A DNA stretch of 64,000 bases from Pomphorhynchus laevis (GCA_012934845.2 WNNJ02001138.1:110438-174437), one strand, 5' to 3'; shown: positions 45,307-57,189, counted from the first letter of the stretch. Translations and numbers: made by a program. Notes: generated from the letters alone by a model not told the origin.

Positions 45307-47340
45307 GAAGTATTGAGACGGATTGCGGGACGTACCGTGTTGTCATTTATTGGAAAAGATGTTAGGAGTGTATGTGGTTTTACGCAACTTTGTGCAGGCC
45401 AAAGATGTGGAACAGAGATTGCTATTCACACGATTCGAGATGCGTTTAGTCAATCTTCTGTAGAATGCATCTTACTAATAGATGCAACCAATGCCTTTAA
45501 TAACTGCAACCGAAAAATGGCACTGGAAAATATGAAATTCATCTGTCCCGCAATGTCGACGATATTGCACAATACCTACATTCAACCTTCGATGCTGGTG
45601 GTGGATAACTCAATATTAAAATCAACAGAAGGTTTCATACAAGGAGACCCTCTCGCCATGGCAGCATTCGCTGCAGCCTCGATGCCACTAATTGGAAAAC
45701 TAAAACAAGTAGCTCCAAACGCTAAACACTGTTGGTACGCCGATGATGGAGCGTGCCTGGGCAAACCAAGCGATATAAATAAGGTATGGAAAGAGCTTAA
45801 CCGAATAGGACCCGCGTTTGGATTCATAACAAATTCATCAAAATGTACTGTATTGACAGGCAAAACCTGTAATATTGATTGTCTGGATGAACTCGCGGAT
45901 GATGGTGTAGATATTCGATGCGATGGAATCAAATACCTTGGGAGCATGATTGGGCTCGAACAATATGTTGAAACCGAGATAATCAACAAAGTAACGAATT
46001 GGTCAGGTCAAATAGAAAAGCTAAAACAGATTGCCGATAGAGACGCCTTCGCCGGATACACTTTGCTAATCAAAGCTTTGCTACACAAATTTTCATACAT
46101 TCTTAGAACATGTGAAGTAGCAGATTGTCTTCTAATACCTTTAAAGAATGCGATACTTCATAATCTTTTGCCGGGAATGCTGGGAATCAACAGCCTCGAC
46201 GATGAGTCAAGTAGAATAGTAGCTTTACCATGCAGATATGGAGGACTTGGTATAGTCGACTATACTCAAGAATGCTATAATGAATACGAGAAATCACGCA
46301 TGATGTATAGGGCTAGTGTAGATAGAGACCACTCAGAAGTTCCCCTAGAAACGTCTCAGCATAACGTAGTCAAGCAGATAAGAGAAATGAACATAATAAA
46401 GTTTAACAGAATAGTGACGGAGATTACTAGTAACTCTAAAAATGATTTAAAGACAATTTTATGGAATGCCAGCATGAAAGGTGCCTACTCGTGGTTAACA
46501 GCAGGGTTTGTTGAGGGTTTGTTCATATCCTCCTCAGAATTCCACGACGCGATTTCAATAAGATACGAGTGGAAACCGAACCGCTATTTGGGTGAGTGTG
46601 CGTGTGGAGTGTCTCTAACAACAATACACGCACTTTCATGCAAGACAGGCTGTTTCAACTTCATTCGTCACAACAGTGTCGCTAACGAGATTGCTAGATC
46701 ACTCAAGGAAACCTGTCGACTCGTATGTACAGAACCAGTATTGCTCCCGGTTTCAGACACAGTCATTTTTGAATCTCAAGCCACATCACGGGACAGAGAG
46801 GCAAGATCAGACATAAGATGTACTGGCCTCTTCGGGAATCTGACGGAGCGGTCCTTTATGGACGTATGCGTTTTCAACAACCTAGCGCCGTCTTATTCCT
46901 TGGATACAATAAAGGATCCCTTCAATTACCATGAAAATCGGAAGCAGGCAAAATATACAGAGCGGATTGCGAAAATAGAAAATGCTTCGTTTCACCCGTT
47001 GATTTTCTCAACTGTTGGTGGTATTGGAAAGATAGCGGACTCGATACTTAAGCGCATATCTTCACTTAAAGCGAGCAACAACAACCTTTCATATCCCGAT
47101 TTGATCCGTCAAGAAAGAGCCAGGATTTCACTCCTTATTATAAAATCCACATCGATGGCTATGCGAAACAGGTATCAAGAACCAGGAACTCTAATTCACG
47201 ATAAGGACGCACCACTCTAAGTCGATTTGTACGATCAACTCCCTTTGAACTAAAAATTCAGTTTTTGAATTGCCACTTTGGACCCATTAGAGGGTAACCT
47301 TTAAGCTGTCTTATTTTTGAATAATTTATATTATAAAAAA
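45289..47340 (+). CDS. REL-type LINE, subfamily B, 5'-truncated, ORF open
   Basis: An open frame from the truncation point to the stop at 47220 (635 codons from the first internal ATG at 45313). RT: RPIGVGEVLRRIAGR at the start, LLIDATNAFNNCNRKMALEN near 45475 (palm A), EGFIQGDPLAMAAFAA near 45630 (palm B), CWYADDGACLG near 45730 (catalytic ADD). Thumb: YGGLGIVDY near 46235. C-terminal: CACGVSLTTIHALSCKTGCF near 46600 is a CxC..H..C zinc knuckle. ARSDIRCTGLF and RSFMDVCVFN near 46800-46880 are the PD-(D/E)xK-like endonuclease. FHPLIFSTVGGI is the usual tail. A 3' UTR and an A-rich end at 47332-47340 follow. No break is seen, so it is a recent insertion; it lacks its N-terminal third. Confidence 0.85.
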
Positions 47341-47349
47341 AAATTAATA

Positions 47350-50041
47350 GTCGATGTGCGAAAGCGGATCGCCCCTGTATAAACTGCTCTGCTGCTCAGT
47401 GTACCAACAACCTTTCCGCGACTGAACTTATCATCGATCTCAATCCCACTCACACTTCCGCAGAAAACAATGATATTGACCCACCACGTCTCGATTACGG
47501 TACCCAAGATAGAATCAAAATGAGCTCTGATACCGAAAGTATCGTGTTTACGAGAGATGATCACCCTATGCGTAATAACGGTGAAAACAACAGTGTTTCG
47601 CCCTTCAACGTACACACTGCTCAAGCGAATGACCGACCTATTACGACAAACTCGTCTTTCAAAATTCAGATAGACTACGTATATGGTAAAGTAATTCACT
47701 GGAAACCCGAAAATTTAGAACTTCCCAAATGCAACGCCAGTAACGCGTTTATTGACCAACTAACCGACCTATACAATATGGCCACTTACGGGAAAGACAC
47801 GCCAACTTTTGATGCACTAAAAGCCGCAACCGTCCTCGCGAGATGCGTGCTGCAGCCGATTAAAACTCGAAAAACAGCAATGATTCGCAAAACTTTGGAG
47901 CGTCGAATCAGTCTATGGAAATGTCGAGAAATTGTTGAGATATACAAGGAGGCCCAAATCCTACAATCTCGACGCACGTTAGTCGTCCGCAACAGCTCTA
48001 CCAACGACTGGAAAAGAAAATATTGCCATCTTGTCTGTAAAAACAAACTAACTGCGGCTACTCATTTACTTGAAGACCACGAAACGAATGGTTGTCTATC
48101 ACCTCACGTCCTGATCGGAGACAAAACCGTAAAACAACACCTAGAAGCCCTTCATCCGGAGCCTGCCGATGCGGATTCCGATGCCCTGCTTCAAGAAAGG
48201 CTTCCCAGTGCCCTCCCTCACCACTCATCAATGTTCCTTTCCATCTGTGCGATAGACATCCAAAGATCGGCGAAATCGACTTTTGGTTCGGCTGGACCAT
48301 CCGGCATGGACGCGATTTTATGGAGACGTATGCTGACCGCTTTCGGAATGCATTCACAAAAGCTAGCGGAGAGTCTTGCTTCCTTGGCCATTTGTATCGC
48401 AACGGAGCGGATGCCCACCGGTTGTTTGGAAGCATTCATTGCCGGTCGTCTGGTCGCTATTCCGAAAAAATCCGGTGGTATACGTCCAATCGGTATTTCA
48501 AACGTGGATAGACGCATTATTTCACGGACAATCCTGCGTCATATAAAATCTGACCTTCAAGAAGCCGCCGGAACTACGCAGTTGTGTGCCGCCCAACGAA
48601 ATGGCATCGAATTTGCCATTCACTCACTACGCAAACGATTTCATGAAAATTCCGAAAACGCTCTTATGTGTATCGATGCTAGCAACGCTTTTAACCGCCT
48701 GAATCGTCGAGTCGCTCTGGCAAATATGAAATTTATTTGCCCAGCTCTTAACGTCGCATTTCGCAACATATATTCGGGTGACGCTCAGCTTGTCATCGAA
48801 GATGAATCGATTTATTCAAGAGAGCGGGTAACTCAAGGAGACCTCTTCGCAATGGCCGTTTTTGCTATGTCCTCGATTCCACTAATCAAGCTCATACAGT
48901 CGAAATGCCCAGACACTCTGCAACGATGGTACGCCGATGACGCAAACTTCGTCGGTTCCTTATCGTCGTTAAAAACAGCTTGGCATATCTTGACTACGCG
49001 CGGGCCTCAATATGGCTATTACATAAATCCATCGAAAACCAATATCTTGGTACATAATATAGAGCGTCATGACGGATCTCACGGTTTTATCTCTGACAGC
49101 TTTCCGTACGTTACAATACGTAATGACTTTGTCAACATCCTTGGTTCCGCCATCGGTACTGAAGATTGTTTATCACAGTTTGTCGCTCGAAAGATTTCTT
49201 CGGCTGTAAATTTGGTTTCCCGACTTGCAGATGTCTGCTCAGCGGATCCGCATGTTGGTTATACAGGACTTATCAAATCACTGCAATGGAAATGGACTTT
49301 TCTATTCAGAACGACGCCTTGCACCGCTGCCGACGTTAATCCGTTGCACGGCATGTCACTCGATCAAATCCTGCCCCAAATTACAAAACACGATCTGCCT
49401 GATCCAATCAACATCATATTGACAAGTCCTATTAAAATGGGTGGCATTGGCAATATGGATCCTATATTTACCTTTAAGTCTGATCTCGAAGCCTCGGAGC
49501 ATATGTGCTCCACTTATTCATTTGGGCTCAAGGGCGAGGGATTAAAGTCGTTACAGCAAACCTATGCAGCTCAAATCGCCAAGACGCGCAAAGATGCATT
49601 CACACTCCGACTTAACCAAGCTCTTCGTTTTGTTCCCGAAATTACCAAACGTGCACTTGAATATACCAAGTACCCCGGCTCCTCAAACTGGCTCACTGTT
49701 GGTGCTTCTGAAGAGCTCCACCACCTTTCTGCGAGTGAATTTCGAGATGGCATCGCAACGCGCTATGGATTTGAACCACCAGACATGCCCGCCCTGTGTA
49801 TCTGCAAAGAAGAAACAAGCCTTAGTCACGTGCTCTCTTGTAAACATGGAGGCTTCCAGATCGTGCAACACAATATCATTCGCGACATCCTCGCTGACGA
49901 GCTTAGTTCGGTCTGTTATGGGGTTGCAACCGAACCCACACTAACTGCAGTCAATGATCCCTCGTGTCTCGAAAGGGCATCAACTTGCTGCGACACCAAC
50001 GCAAGACTAGATGTAATCTGTACGGGCCTATCAGTTTTTGC
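47350..50041 (+). CDS. REL-type LINE, subfamily B, 3'-truncated
   Basis: Abuts the previous copy head to tail. An open frame begins upstream of the ATG at 47520: RCAKADRPCINCSAAQCTN near 47355 is the N-terminal Cys motif of the family, so the true start lies before the truncation. Pre-RT: TPTFDALKAATVLARCVLQP near 47800 and TAATHLLEDHETNGCLSP near 48060. RT: GSAGPSGMDAILWRRML near 48290, KKSGGIRPIGISNVDRR near 48470, MCIDASNAFNRLNRRVAL near 48670, TQGDLFAMAVFAMSSIPL near 48840, RWYADDANFVG near 48925. Zinc knuckle CICKEETSLSHVLSCKHGGF near 49800. The endonuclease starts (NARLDVICTGL) and is cut at 50041 by the CR1-like LINE on the other strand. Intact over 840 codons. Confidence 0.85.
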
Positions 50042-50045
50042 ATGT

Positions 50046-51288
50046 TTAATGCATGTTTTTGCATTTCCAAACATTTATCACAAGCTTGTTTAACGCCGCC
50101 CACAACTCCAAATTATCTATGTCAGTTTGCAAATTATCAACATCCTCACATGAATGAATGGGCCGCCATATTTTTAAGTCATCTGCATACAAACATGATC
50201 GAGAGCGAATGCACCCAGGCAAATCGTTAACATAAATGCTGAATAAAAGCGGACCCAAAACTGAACCTTGAGGTACTCCAATATGACATTCTCTAGACAC
50301 AGACAATGACCAATCGACAAGTACTCGAAAGCAACGATCACGAAGAAATTCTCTAATCCAATCAACTATTATGTTTGGGAGTCCAGTATTGACAAGTTTC
50401 TGAAGAAGTAGACCATGATCTACTCTATCAAAAGCTTTAGAAAAGTCGAAGAATATAATGTCTGTATCGATATAATGTGTCTTATTCGCTGTCCAATCAA
50501 GATGAGCATCAAGCAAATTTGAAACAGTTGAATAACCCTCCCGAAATCCGTGCTGATTAGGGACTAAAATTTTTCCTACACGAAAAAACTCAACCATGTA
50601 GCGATGCACAAACCTCTCCAACACTCTACAGCAAATGCAGGTAATGCTCACCGGCCTATAATTCTCGACGGAAGAGCGATCTCCCTTCTTGAAGTAGGGA
50701 AGAACAATTGACTGCTTCCACACATTAGGAAGAGATCTTTCCAAGATTGACTGGCGAAAAATTGCACAGAGAGGAACGCAAATTGAGCCTGCTAATCTGC
50801 GCAGATAAACAGAAGGTAGTAAGTCACAACCTCTTGAATTATTTGCTTTTAGACGGCGTAATTCGGAATAGACTTTAGCTGGCGTTATCAAATTGTCAAG
50901 GTCCAACTCAAGACACGTGTCAGAGTAAGTGTTCAGCACACGAGATTCCATACAAAAAGTTTGATGTTCATTTGCGGGCTCTACTGAAGTGCAATAGTGT
51001 GCCGCAAACTCTTCAGCTATGTCATTCGCAGAAATGTCATAGAAGTAGTGACAAATCGAAGAATCAACAGCTCCCCTGCTTGATAGGTACTGAAAAAGGA
51101 CCTTTAAATCGTATTTACACTTGTTAGCTAATGCATTCTCAAATGCACACCGCTTCTTTCTCTTCAATGAATTGAATAAATTTCTTGCCTGTTTAAAAAC
51201 ATCATAACTACACTCCCCAACTTTGTAGCGATTGAAGATCAAATTACGAGTCCTCAATGCTGAACGTAACTCAGAATCGAACCAGGGA
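50046..51288 (-). CDS. CR1/Jockey-like LINE, RT segment, truncated both ends
   Basis: Open frame on the minus strand beginning PWFDSELRSALRTRN (51288), the linker after the endonuclease. NSRGCDLLPSVYLRR near 50840, PVSITCICCRVLERFVHRYM near 50640, DIIFFDFSKAFDRVDHGLLL near 50440 (palm A), IGVPQGSVLGPLLFSIYVND near 50290 (palm B), CLYADDLKIWRPI near 50190 (catalytic). It ends KCKNMH at 50046. No break in 400 codons. A relative of the LINE at 52.4-56.9 kb, but clearly different in sequence. Confidence 0.85.
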
Positions 51289-51608
51289 AATTATAATCAA
51301 GACAATTTTAAATTCTTTAATTGTTGAAGTAATAGTTGTAATCGATGTAATCGTTGTAAACCTTTTTATCTCAAACCCTTTTTTATTAATACAGATTTTT
51401 CCGCGAGCGTAGCGATCTGAACTGTAATTGTATGTTTATTAGAAACCAATTTTTTTTGGTTTCGCGTATATATCGCGTATCCAGACATTATCCATAAAAT
51501 TTTATAAGATTTTATATGATTTCATAAATTTTAAAGACCATAAAATCCTTAGCCAGCTTCACTTCTCCCAGATTGTATGTGAAACGCTCGTGTTGACCTC
51601 GAGCGTCA
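51289..51608. other. no recognised gene
   Basis: AT-rich. TTTTCCGCGAGCGTAGCGAT (about 51397) resembles TTTTCCGAGAGCGAAGCGAG at about 56728. The meaning is unclear. Confidence 0.4.
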
Positions 51609-52207
51609 AAATCATTTAAACAATTTAATAGATACATATTTTAAACTAGGTTACTATAAAAATAACATCAAGCAGAAAATAGTAAAATATATAAATCAAC
51701 ACAATAATATAAAGAATAAATTTAAACTCTTAAGTGGCAAATTTTTATGGATGGATAATAAATAATATACTTTGTATTAGAATAAGATATTAGATAGTTT
51801 TATCAGAGGAAATACATCATTAGCATGTATTTGGCCCCGCTGCTATGTTGGGTAGATAAGTTAGGGGCCGAAACCTGATAGCATAGCAGTTCCTCCTGAT
51901 GACCTCTAATTCTTATTCTGATACAACGTCTGTTATTAGTTAATTCATAAAAATTGATTAATATTTTTAATTTCAATTTTAGTTTTTAACGTGATTTAAA
52001 TTATAAAAAATTATAATTTAAATATAATATTTAAATTATATATTTAAATATTATATTATATTATATTATTTTCTATATTTAAATTATAGAAAATCTAAAA
52101 ACAATTATTAATTTTATTATTTAATTATTAAATTTTGATTTAGCATTATTATGTTTTGTATATTTTATAATTATATTAAATACGTATACTCAGTTAACTG
52201 ATCTGAT
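51609..52207 (+). mobile_element. Naiad-type PLE 3' end, young copy
   Basis: 5'-truncated copy of the last 50 codons and 3' region. Over about 51617-51770 it is almost identical to 34065-34220. It has the complete structured region (51773-51926), including GGCCCC/GGGGCC, CTGCTATG/CATAGCAG and the outer stem GTATTAGAATAAGA/TCTTATTCTGATAC. Confidence 0.9.
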
Positions 52208-52477
52208 TATCCTTAAATAACTGTTTAAGGCTATTGTCTTGATTATATCAAATTACTCAAAACAATAATCTACAATCTGCTATTACTATCAATTGCAATT
52301 GATAGAACTTACAACTACATACAAAAATCAGCTTGTTGCAAACACGATCAAGAATATGCACACGATCATTATTATTATTATAACATACAAGACAAAGCCT
52401 ATATGGCTGTTCAGTCTGCTCACGAAAAAATAAAATAAAAAATTAAACAAAATGTAGAATTGATAGAGTTAAGAAAA

Positions 52478-55384
52478 TCAGGGATACGATAGCTTCTCCA
52501 TATTATCGATCTGTTCCAGACATATTCGCAATCGCTTCTTAAATAAAGTCAGCGTTGTGGAGGCAACAACGTATTCAGGAAGACTATTCCACACGTTAAC
52601 TACACGTCTTGACAATCTTGTGACAGGCGATAGTTTCCCAGTATGCTGTTTAAAAATTGTCATCGAATGATGTCGCCTGGATCTATTATTACGACATGCC
52701 ATAATATTTCGAGGATATCCATCAAATTTGTGCAATAATTTCCACGTTGCAACCAAGTCGATAAACATTAACCTCACCTTCATGTCAAATATGCCAATCA
52801 CTTTAAGTCTCTCACGATAAGGTAAATACTTACAGTCTGGACATAAACGGGTAATACGGCGAAGAACTCCATCGACAGCATTCAGTTCAGTCCGTGTACA
52901 TGGGAAGCAAGATGGAGAGCAATACTCAAGTATTGGTCTCAATAACGAGTTAAACAGCACCCTGAACGACGATGGATTTATTTTCAGAAAGCAATTTTTG
53001 ATAGTGTGCATCATTTTTCTAGCTTTGCCTAATTGAATGTTGTAATGATGTCGTGTCTTTAAAGATGAATCGATCAAAATACCAAGATCACGATGAGTCG
53101 AAACTATCTCAAGTTCTTTTACACCAATGAAGTAGGTATGACATCCTTTGCGTCCACGACCCAATCTCATATTCTTACACTTTTCCAGGTTTAATGATAC
53201 TCCTGTAGTAAGACTCCATTCATACACTAAATCCAGGTCACGCTGCAATGACAAACAGTCTCGTTCAGTCGAGATCACATTCCATAACTTTAAATCGTCA
53301 GCATAGGCTAAGTGTGGTACATTAAGCGATCTCAACAACTCGTTGATAAAAATGCAAAATAATAATGGCCCGAGAACCGTTCCTTGAGGTACACCACGTA
53401 TAACACTGCGTTTAGATGAAAAAGCATTACCTACTCTTACACAAAATTGTCGACCATTCAAGAAGTTCTCAATCCAACGAGTCAGATAGTAATCTACACC
53501 AATAGATTCGAGAATACTTATTAATTCAGCATGTGGAACGCGATCAAATGCCTTGGAGAAATCCAAATAGACGACATCGACAACCAATCCACATGAAATT
53601 GCGTCAGCCCATTGTTCACGAGCACATAAAGTATTCGTTAGACATGAGCGGCCATGCCGAAAACCGTGTTGAGAGTCGCTCAAATAGTTTATTGAACCCA
53701 ATACATTTATTAATCTTTTGTGAACAATTCTCTCAAGTACCTTACTTACAGTAGATGTTAAACTTATGGGCCTAAAATCACTAACATCGCAAGCATTTTT
53801 CGTTTTCGGAAGTGGTACCACAATCGCCGATTTCCAATCATTTGGAATTATCGACGTATTGAGAGAAACGTTGAATAATTTGGAAAGCGGATATGACAGG
53901 ATACATTTCAAGAGCTTAAGGATATAAGTGGGGATATCGTCAGGACCAGCTGACACGCATTTAGCTAACCTTGATAGCTCTATCTCAACTTCCTCCATCG
54001 TGATAATTATATATGGACTCTGACAGATTGATGAACCATTACAAATATTGACTTTATAAGCATCATCCCTATTTAACGATAGTGCAAACACATCAGCGAA
54101 CGCCTCAGAAATTTTCATAGGGTCTTCAACTAATTCGTTTCCGATATGAATGCGTCGGACACTAGAATTAGATACTCTTGATCGACAAACATAATTCCAA
54201 AATCGCTTGGGTGTGTGACCTAAAGACATAGCAACATCATTCTCGTACAAGTATCTCTTTTTTGATTTTAAGCGATTGCATTTATTGCGTATTAGTTTGT
54301 ACTCACTATATAAAGCATCACTCTTACTACAGAGACTCCACGCCTTATTTCTCAACCTTATACAACGCTTTAGTTCGCTATCAAACCACGGAGGTTTATC
54401 AGACCTCTTACGCTTGGAAAATACACGCATGGGAGCAAATTCGTCTAGGACTTGAATTACCCCACTTTTGATAGACTGCCACATGCTCTCCACATCACCA
54501 TCATTACTTACAAAAGAAATCCTTTTAGCATATTCAATTATCTCATTATCTGGGATAACTTTCCGTACTCGCTTCTCAACAATCTCTACACTGTCTGATC
54601 CGGTCGAATTAGTAGGAATCAGAAACTTGACCACCACATGATCGCTTGAACTAATTGGAGGTTCTTTGTCAATTGAAGAAATATCATATTCAAGTCTAGT
54701 AAACAGCAGGTCAATCTTCGAGGATGATTCTGCGGAGAAACGAGTATCAAAATGAACATGTTGAATAAGCAACATTTCATCATACAATAAATTACATAAC
54801 GACATAGTATATTTATCATAAGTTGCAATACTGGAGAGGGCGGAATTGTATGAATGCATGTTAAAATCACCAAAGATAAAAAATTTATGGCACTTGGGTA
54901 TATTCTTAAGGAAATCAATAAGAGCGAACGATATTGCGCCCGGAGCACGATATACTATACATAAAGTAATAATAGCACTCCCAGATTGCGTAATACTCAA
55001 CTGTAGAGCCTCGGCAGAGCATGAATCATCAATGAATCTTACGGCTGAACTAACAATCAAACTCACATGCACATAGAAGGCAACTCCACCACCGCGTCCA
55101 TGGGCTCGATCAGATCTATAAAGAGCGAATTCAGGTATGTGAACCATATCATCAGATATGTCAGGATGAAACCAACTTTCACAAACTCCAAAGACATTGA
55201 CATCATGACAACGTATCCAATACCTAATCTCATCCAACTTATTAACTGCGCTACGTGCATTTGTAAATGCAATTTTCATGGAAGACGAAACATCTCGACA
55301 TGGACTAGCTGTTGCTAGTACGGTAATCAAAGATCCACACATGCTAGAGGATACCGATCTATCTACAGTTCTAATGGTTTCCAA
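52478..55384 (-). CDS. LINE ORF2: AP-endonuclease and reverse transcriptase
   Basis: 968 codons, intact. Endonuclease (residues about 30-265): FTNARSAVNKLDEIRYWI, GVCESWF, DRAHGRGGGVAFYV, FGDFNMHS (about 171), SSDHVVVKF (about 245), all catalytic positions kept. Linker PPWFDSELKRCIRLRNKAW. RT (about 490-760): DFRPISLTSTVSKVLERIVH, VVYLDFSKAFDRVPH (about 608), GVPQGTVLGPLLF (about 663), LAYADDLKLWN (about 693). The C-terminal domain ends RVVNVWNSLPEYVV and TLTLFKKRL, typical of CR1/Jockey-clade proteins. It nicks DNA and copies its own RNA at the target. Length is within the family range (about 900-1000). Confidence 0.9.
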   Translation of the reverse strand: METIRTVDRSVSSSMCGSLITVLATASPCRDVSSSMKIAFTNARSAVNKLDEIRYWIRCHDVNVFGVCESWFHPDISDDMVHIPEFALYRSDRAHGRGGGVAFYVHVSLIVSSAVRFIDDSCSAEALQLSITQSGSAIITLCIVYRAPGAISFALIDFLKNIPKCHKFFIFGDFNMHSYNSALSSIATYDKYTMSLCNLLYDEMLLIQHVHFDTRFSAESSSKIDLLFTRLEYDISSIDKEPPISSSDHVVVKFLIPTNSTGSDSVEIVEKRVRKVIPDNEIIEYAKRISFVSNDGDVESMWQSIKSGVIQVLDEFAPMRVFSKRKRSDKPPWFDSELKRCIRLRNKAWSLCSKSDALYSEYKLIRNKCNRLKSKKRYLYENDVAMSLGHTPKRFWNYVCRSRVSNSSVRRIHIGNELVEDPMKISEAFADVFALSLNRDDAYKVNICNGSSICQSPYIIITMEEVEIELSRLAKCVSAGPDDIPTYILKLLKCILSYPLSKLFNVSLNTSIIPNDWKSAIVVPLPKTKNACDVSDFRPISLTSTVSKVLERIVHKRLINVLGSINYLSDSQHGFRHGRSCLTNTLCAREQWADAISCGLVVDVVYLDFSKAFDRVPHAELISILESIGVDYYLTRWIENFLNGRQFCVRVGNAFSSKRSVIRGVPQGTVLGPLLFCIFINELLRSLNVPHLAYADDLKLWNVISTERDCLSLQRDLDLVYEWSLTTGVSLNLEKCKNMRLGRGRKGCHTYFIGVKELEIVSTHRDLGILIDSSLKTRHHYNIQLGKARKMMHTIKNCFLKINPSSFRVLFNSLLRPILEYCSPSCFPCTRTELNAVDGVLRRITRLCPDCKYLPYRERLKVIGIFDMKVRLMFIDLVATWKLLHKFDGYPRNIMACRNNRSRRHHSMTIFKQHTGKLSPVTRLSRRVVNVWNSLPEYVVASTTLTLFKKRLRICLEQIDNMEKLSYP

Positions 55385-56457
55385 CGGACAAATGGCTTTC
55401 GACGAACAACTCGAAAATTTCTAATGCATAGATCTTTCTCGCCTAATAGTAAACGCTTGTGAAGCTCGTTCCTCGCATTTTTCAGTTTTGAACGATCGTC
55501 AAAAGATAGATCTCTCAAAATACGTATTGAGTTTTTTTCGAGACGATGAGCCCGACTAAATATATAATTTGCATGAGTCGACGAATCTACCACAACCTTT
55601 AACAATCGCGGTATGTTTGAACTGTTTGTTCGCCTTCCCAGCCGGAACAAACTTCTAACCACAATCTCCTTAGCTATATCTTTATCGTTAGCATGGAATA
55701 TTTTATTCAGAACTCCTCTTATCGCACTAACATCATCGTTTACTCGCTCCTGTGACACAGAAGAATTTGATTCAGATAGATTGGCGAAAAGAATGCACCT
55801 GTCCCTTGAAGCGCTTCGATTTTTCTTATACACTCTGTGAGAACTTTTGAACTTAGAAGACACAGAACTGGGTAACTCGTCCTGTGAAAGATTATCAGTA
55901 GGTTCATTGAGCTTAAGTGAATTCTCATGTACACGCACTGAGCTTGCCGTGATGCTGTTTTCAATCAACCGTTCTTCCAATGCCGATTTTGTTTTTCGCA
56001 ATATACGAACGTTGTTTCTAGGACTTACCGTTCTATCACAGGTTACATTTGAAGATGCGATACCATATTCAAGTTCAACGGGTAAGTTAGTTATTTCCTT
56101 GAAATGCTGCGATTCGTGAACGGAATCATCCACATCAAATTCACATACTTCCATAGTGTGTTCATCACCGTGAACACCAACATGTGATATATTTGCCTGT
56201 CCACTAACGCATCCCATTTGCATGAACCTAGACGCACAGCAAAATCCACATATATATTTCTTGATAGTGTAGCTGTTACGCAACGAAGTTAACAGAGAAA
56301 CTGTCGTCCAAACACTGCAGCCGGGAACATCACAAGCCACCTGCAGACTACCGTATTCCTCTTCGCTACCAGTGATATGTGATGCATCATGTTTGCTATC
56401 AGCCTTAGTCCGCCCATTCCTATAAGTATCGTTTTTATTTTGACCTTTTTTTACCAT
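55363..56457 (-). CDS. LINE ORF1: zinc-finger RNA-binding protein
   Basis: 364 codons, intact, upstream of ORF2. The basic N-terminus (MVKKGQNKNDTYRNGR) is followed by a Cys pattern CDVPGCSVW...YICGFCC (residues about 42-75), a PHD-like or treble-clef finger as in some CR1 ORF1 proteins. The middle is low complexity. RDRCILFANLSESNSSVSQE (about 222) and SLFRLGRRTNSSNIPRLLKV (about 268) start an RRM-like region, with ILRDLSFDDRSKLKNARNEL near the end. It likely coats the element RNA. The 22-base overlap with ORF2 suggests reinitiation or a similar link in translation. Confidence 0.8.
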   Translation of the reverse strand: MVKKGQNKNDTYRNGRTKADSKHDASHITGSEEEYGSLQVACDVPGCSVWTTVSLLTSLRNSYTIKKYICGFCCASRFMQMGCVSGQANISHVGVHGDEHTMEVCEFDVDDSVHESQHFKEITNLPVELEYGIASSNVTCDRTVSPRNNVRILRKTKSALEERLIENSITASSVRVHENSLKLNEPTDNLSQDELPSSVSSKFKSSHRVYKKNRSASRDRCILFANLSESNSSVSQERVNDDVSAIRGVLNKIFHANDKDIAKEIVVRSLFRLGRRTNSSNIPRLLKVVVDSSTHANYIFSRAHRLEKNSIRILRDLSFDDRSKLKNARNELHKRLLLGEKDLCIRNFRVVRRKPFVRWKPLEL

Positions 56458-56900
56458 TTGTGAAGAAAAATCACAAATATGATATGCGCACTAGTCAGAG
56501 CCCTTGTATCTCGGGATGACTGCTGGAAAGTCGATTGTGTGTTTAAGATTTGTAAGTAGTTCTTTTAGTAAGTAATCGAAGGCGTTCGTCTTGTAAGAAT
56601 TATAATAACCAAGACTTATGTTAAATTCGACGAAGTATATAAATTCGTTATCTTCTCGAGGATTGTATGTTTATAAGAAACCAAAATGTATTAATATTAA
56701 TAATCATTATATTAATCTTGGTGGACAAGATTTTCCGAGAGCGAAGCGAGCGGAACTAAAATCCGGAACAGAATTCCGAAACTAAAATCTGACAAAAATC
56801 CATGTAGTGCCGTGTAGATCACAAAATAAATAAAAGATCCATTTATGTTGCCGATTATGATATTAATAACACCAATCAATATAAGGCATATATTGTACAA

Positions 56901-57189
56901 CGGAATTCGTTTGATTGTAATTTGCTAGAACAGTTTTAAATTTTAAACACGACCAAAAACAGTTTTGGTCGTGTTTATCATGTCAATATAAACACGACCA
57001 AAACACGATCAAGACGATCATTAACAATCCATCGCTCTAAAGTTCGTTCATTAGCAGCCACTTAAACGCACAAGACTAAGTTGCCGCAATGATTAGCTGG
57101 TAGCCAAGCACCGATTAACAAACGAAGTAACGAGCCCTTCTACAAATGGTTCGTGGGAAACCATCAACACAAGTTCTATGTTGAACTTA
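56901..57189. other. hairpin-bearing spacer
   Basis: A perfect 15-bp inverted repeat (TAAACACGACCAAAA - ACAG - complement) lies at 56944-56977, and a third half-unit at 56989-57003. No gene. Confidence 0.6.

Larger units (their letters stand above)
52367..56900 (-). mobile_element. CR1/Jockey-like LINE, apparently full length
   Basis: Minus strand: 5' UTR (about 56900-56458, start uncertain), ORF1 (56457-55363), ORF2 (55384-52478) overlapping ORF1 by 22 bases in another frame, a short 3' UTR and a TAA-type tail (about 52381-52367). Both ORFs are unbroken. AACACGATCAAGA occurs just outside both ends (about 52336 and 57007), a possible target-site duplication, but bases between it and the element leave this unsettled. 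Confidence 0.8.

Noticed and set aside
52336-57020. AACACGATCAAGA as a certain target-site duplication of the CR1-like LINE
   Set aside because: Extra bases lie between the repeat and the element tail at 52367, and the same motif family is repeated several times near 56945-57010, so the match may be coincidental.
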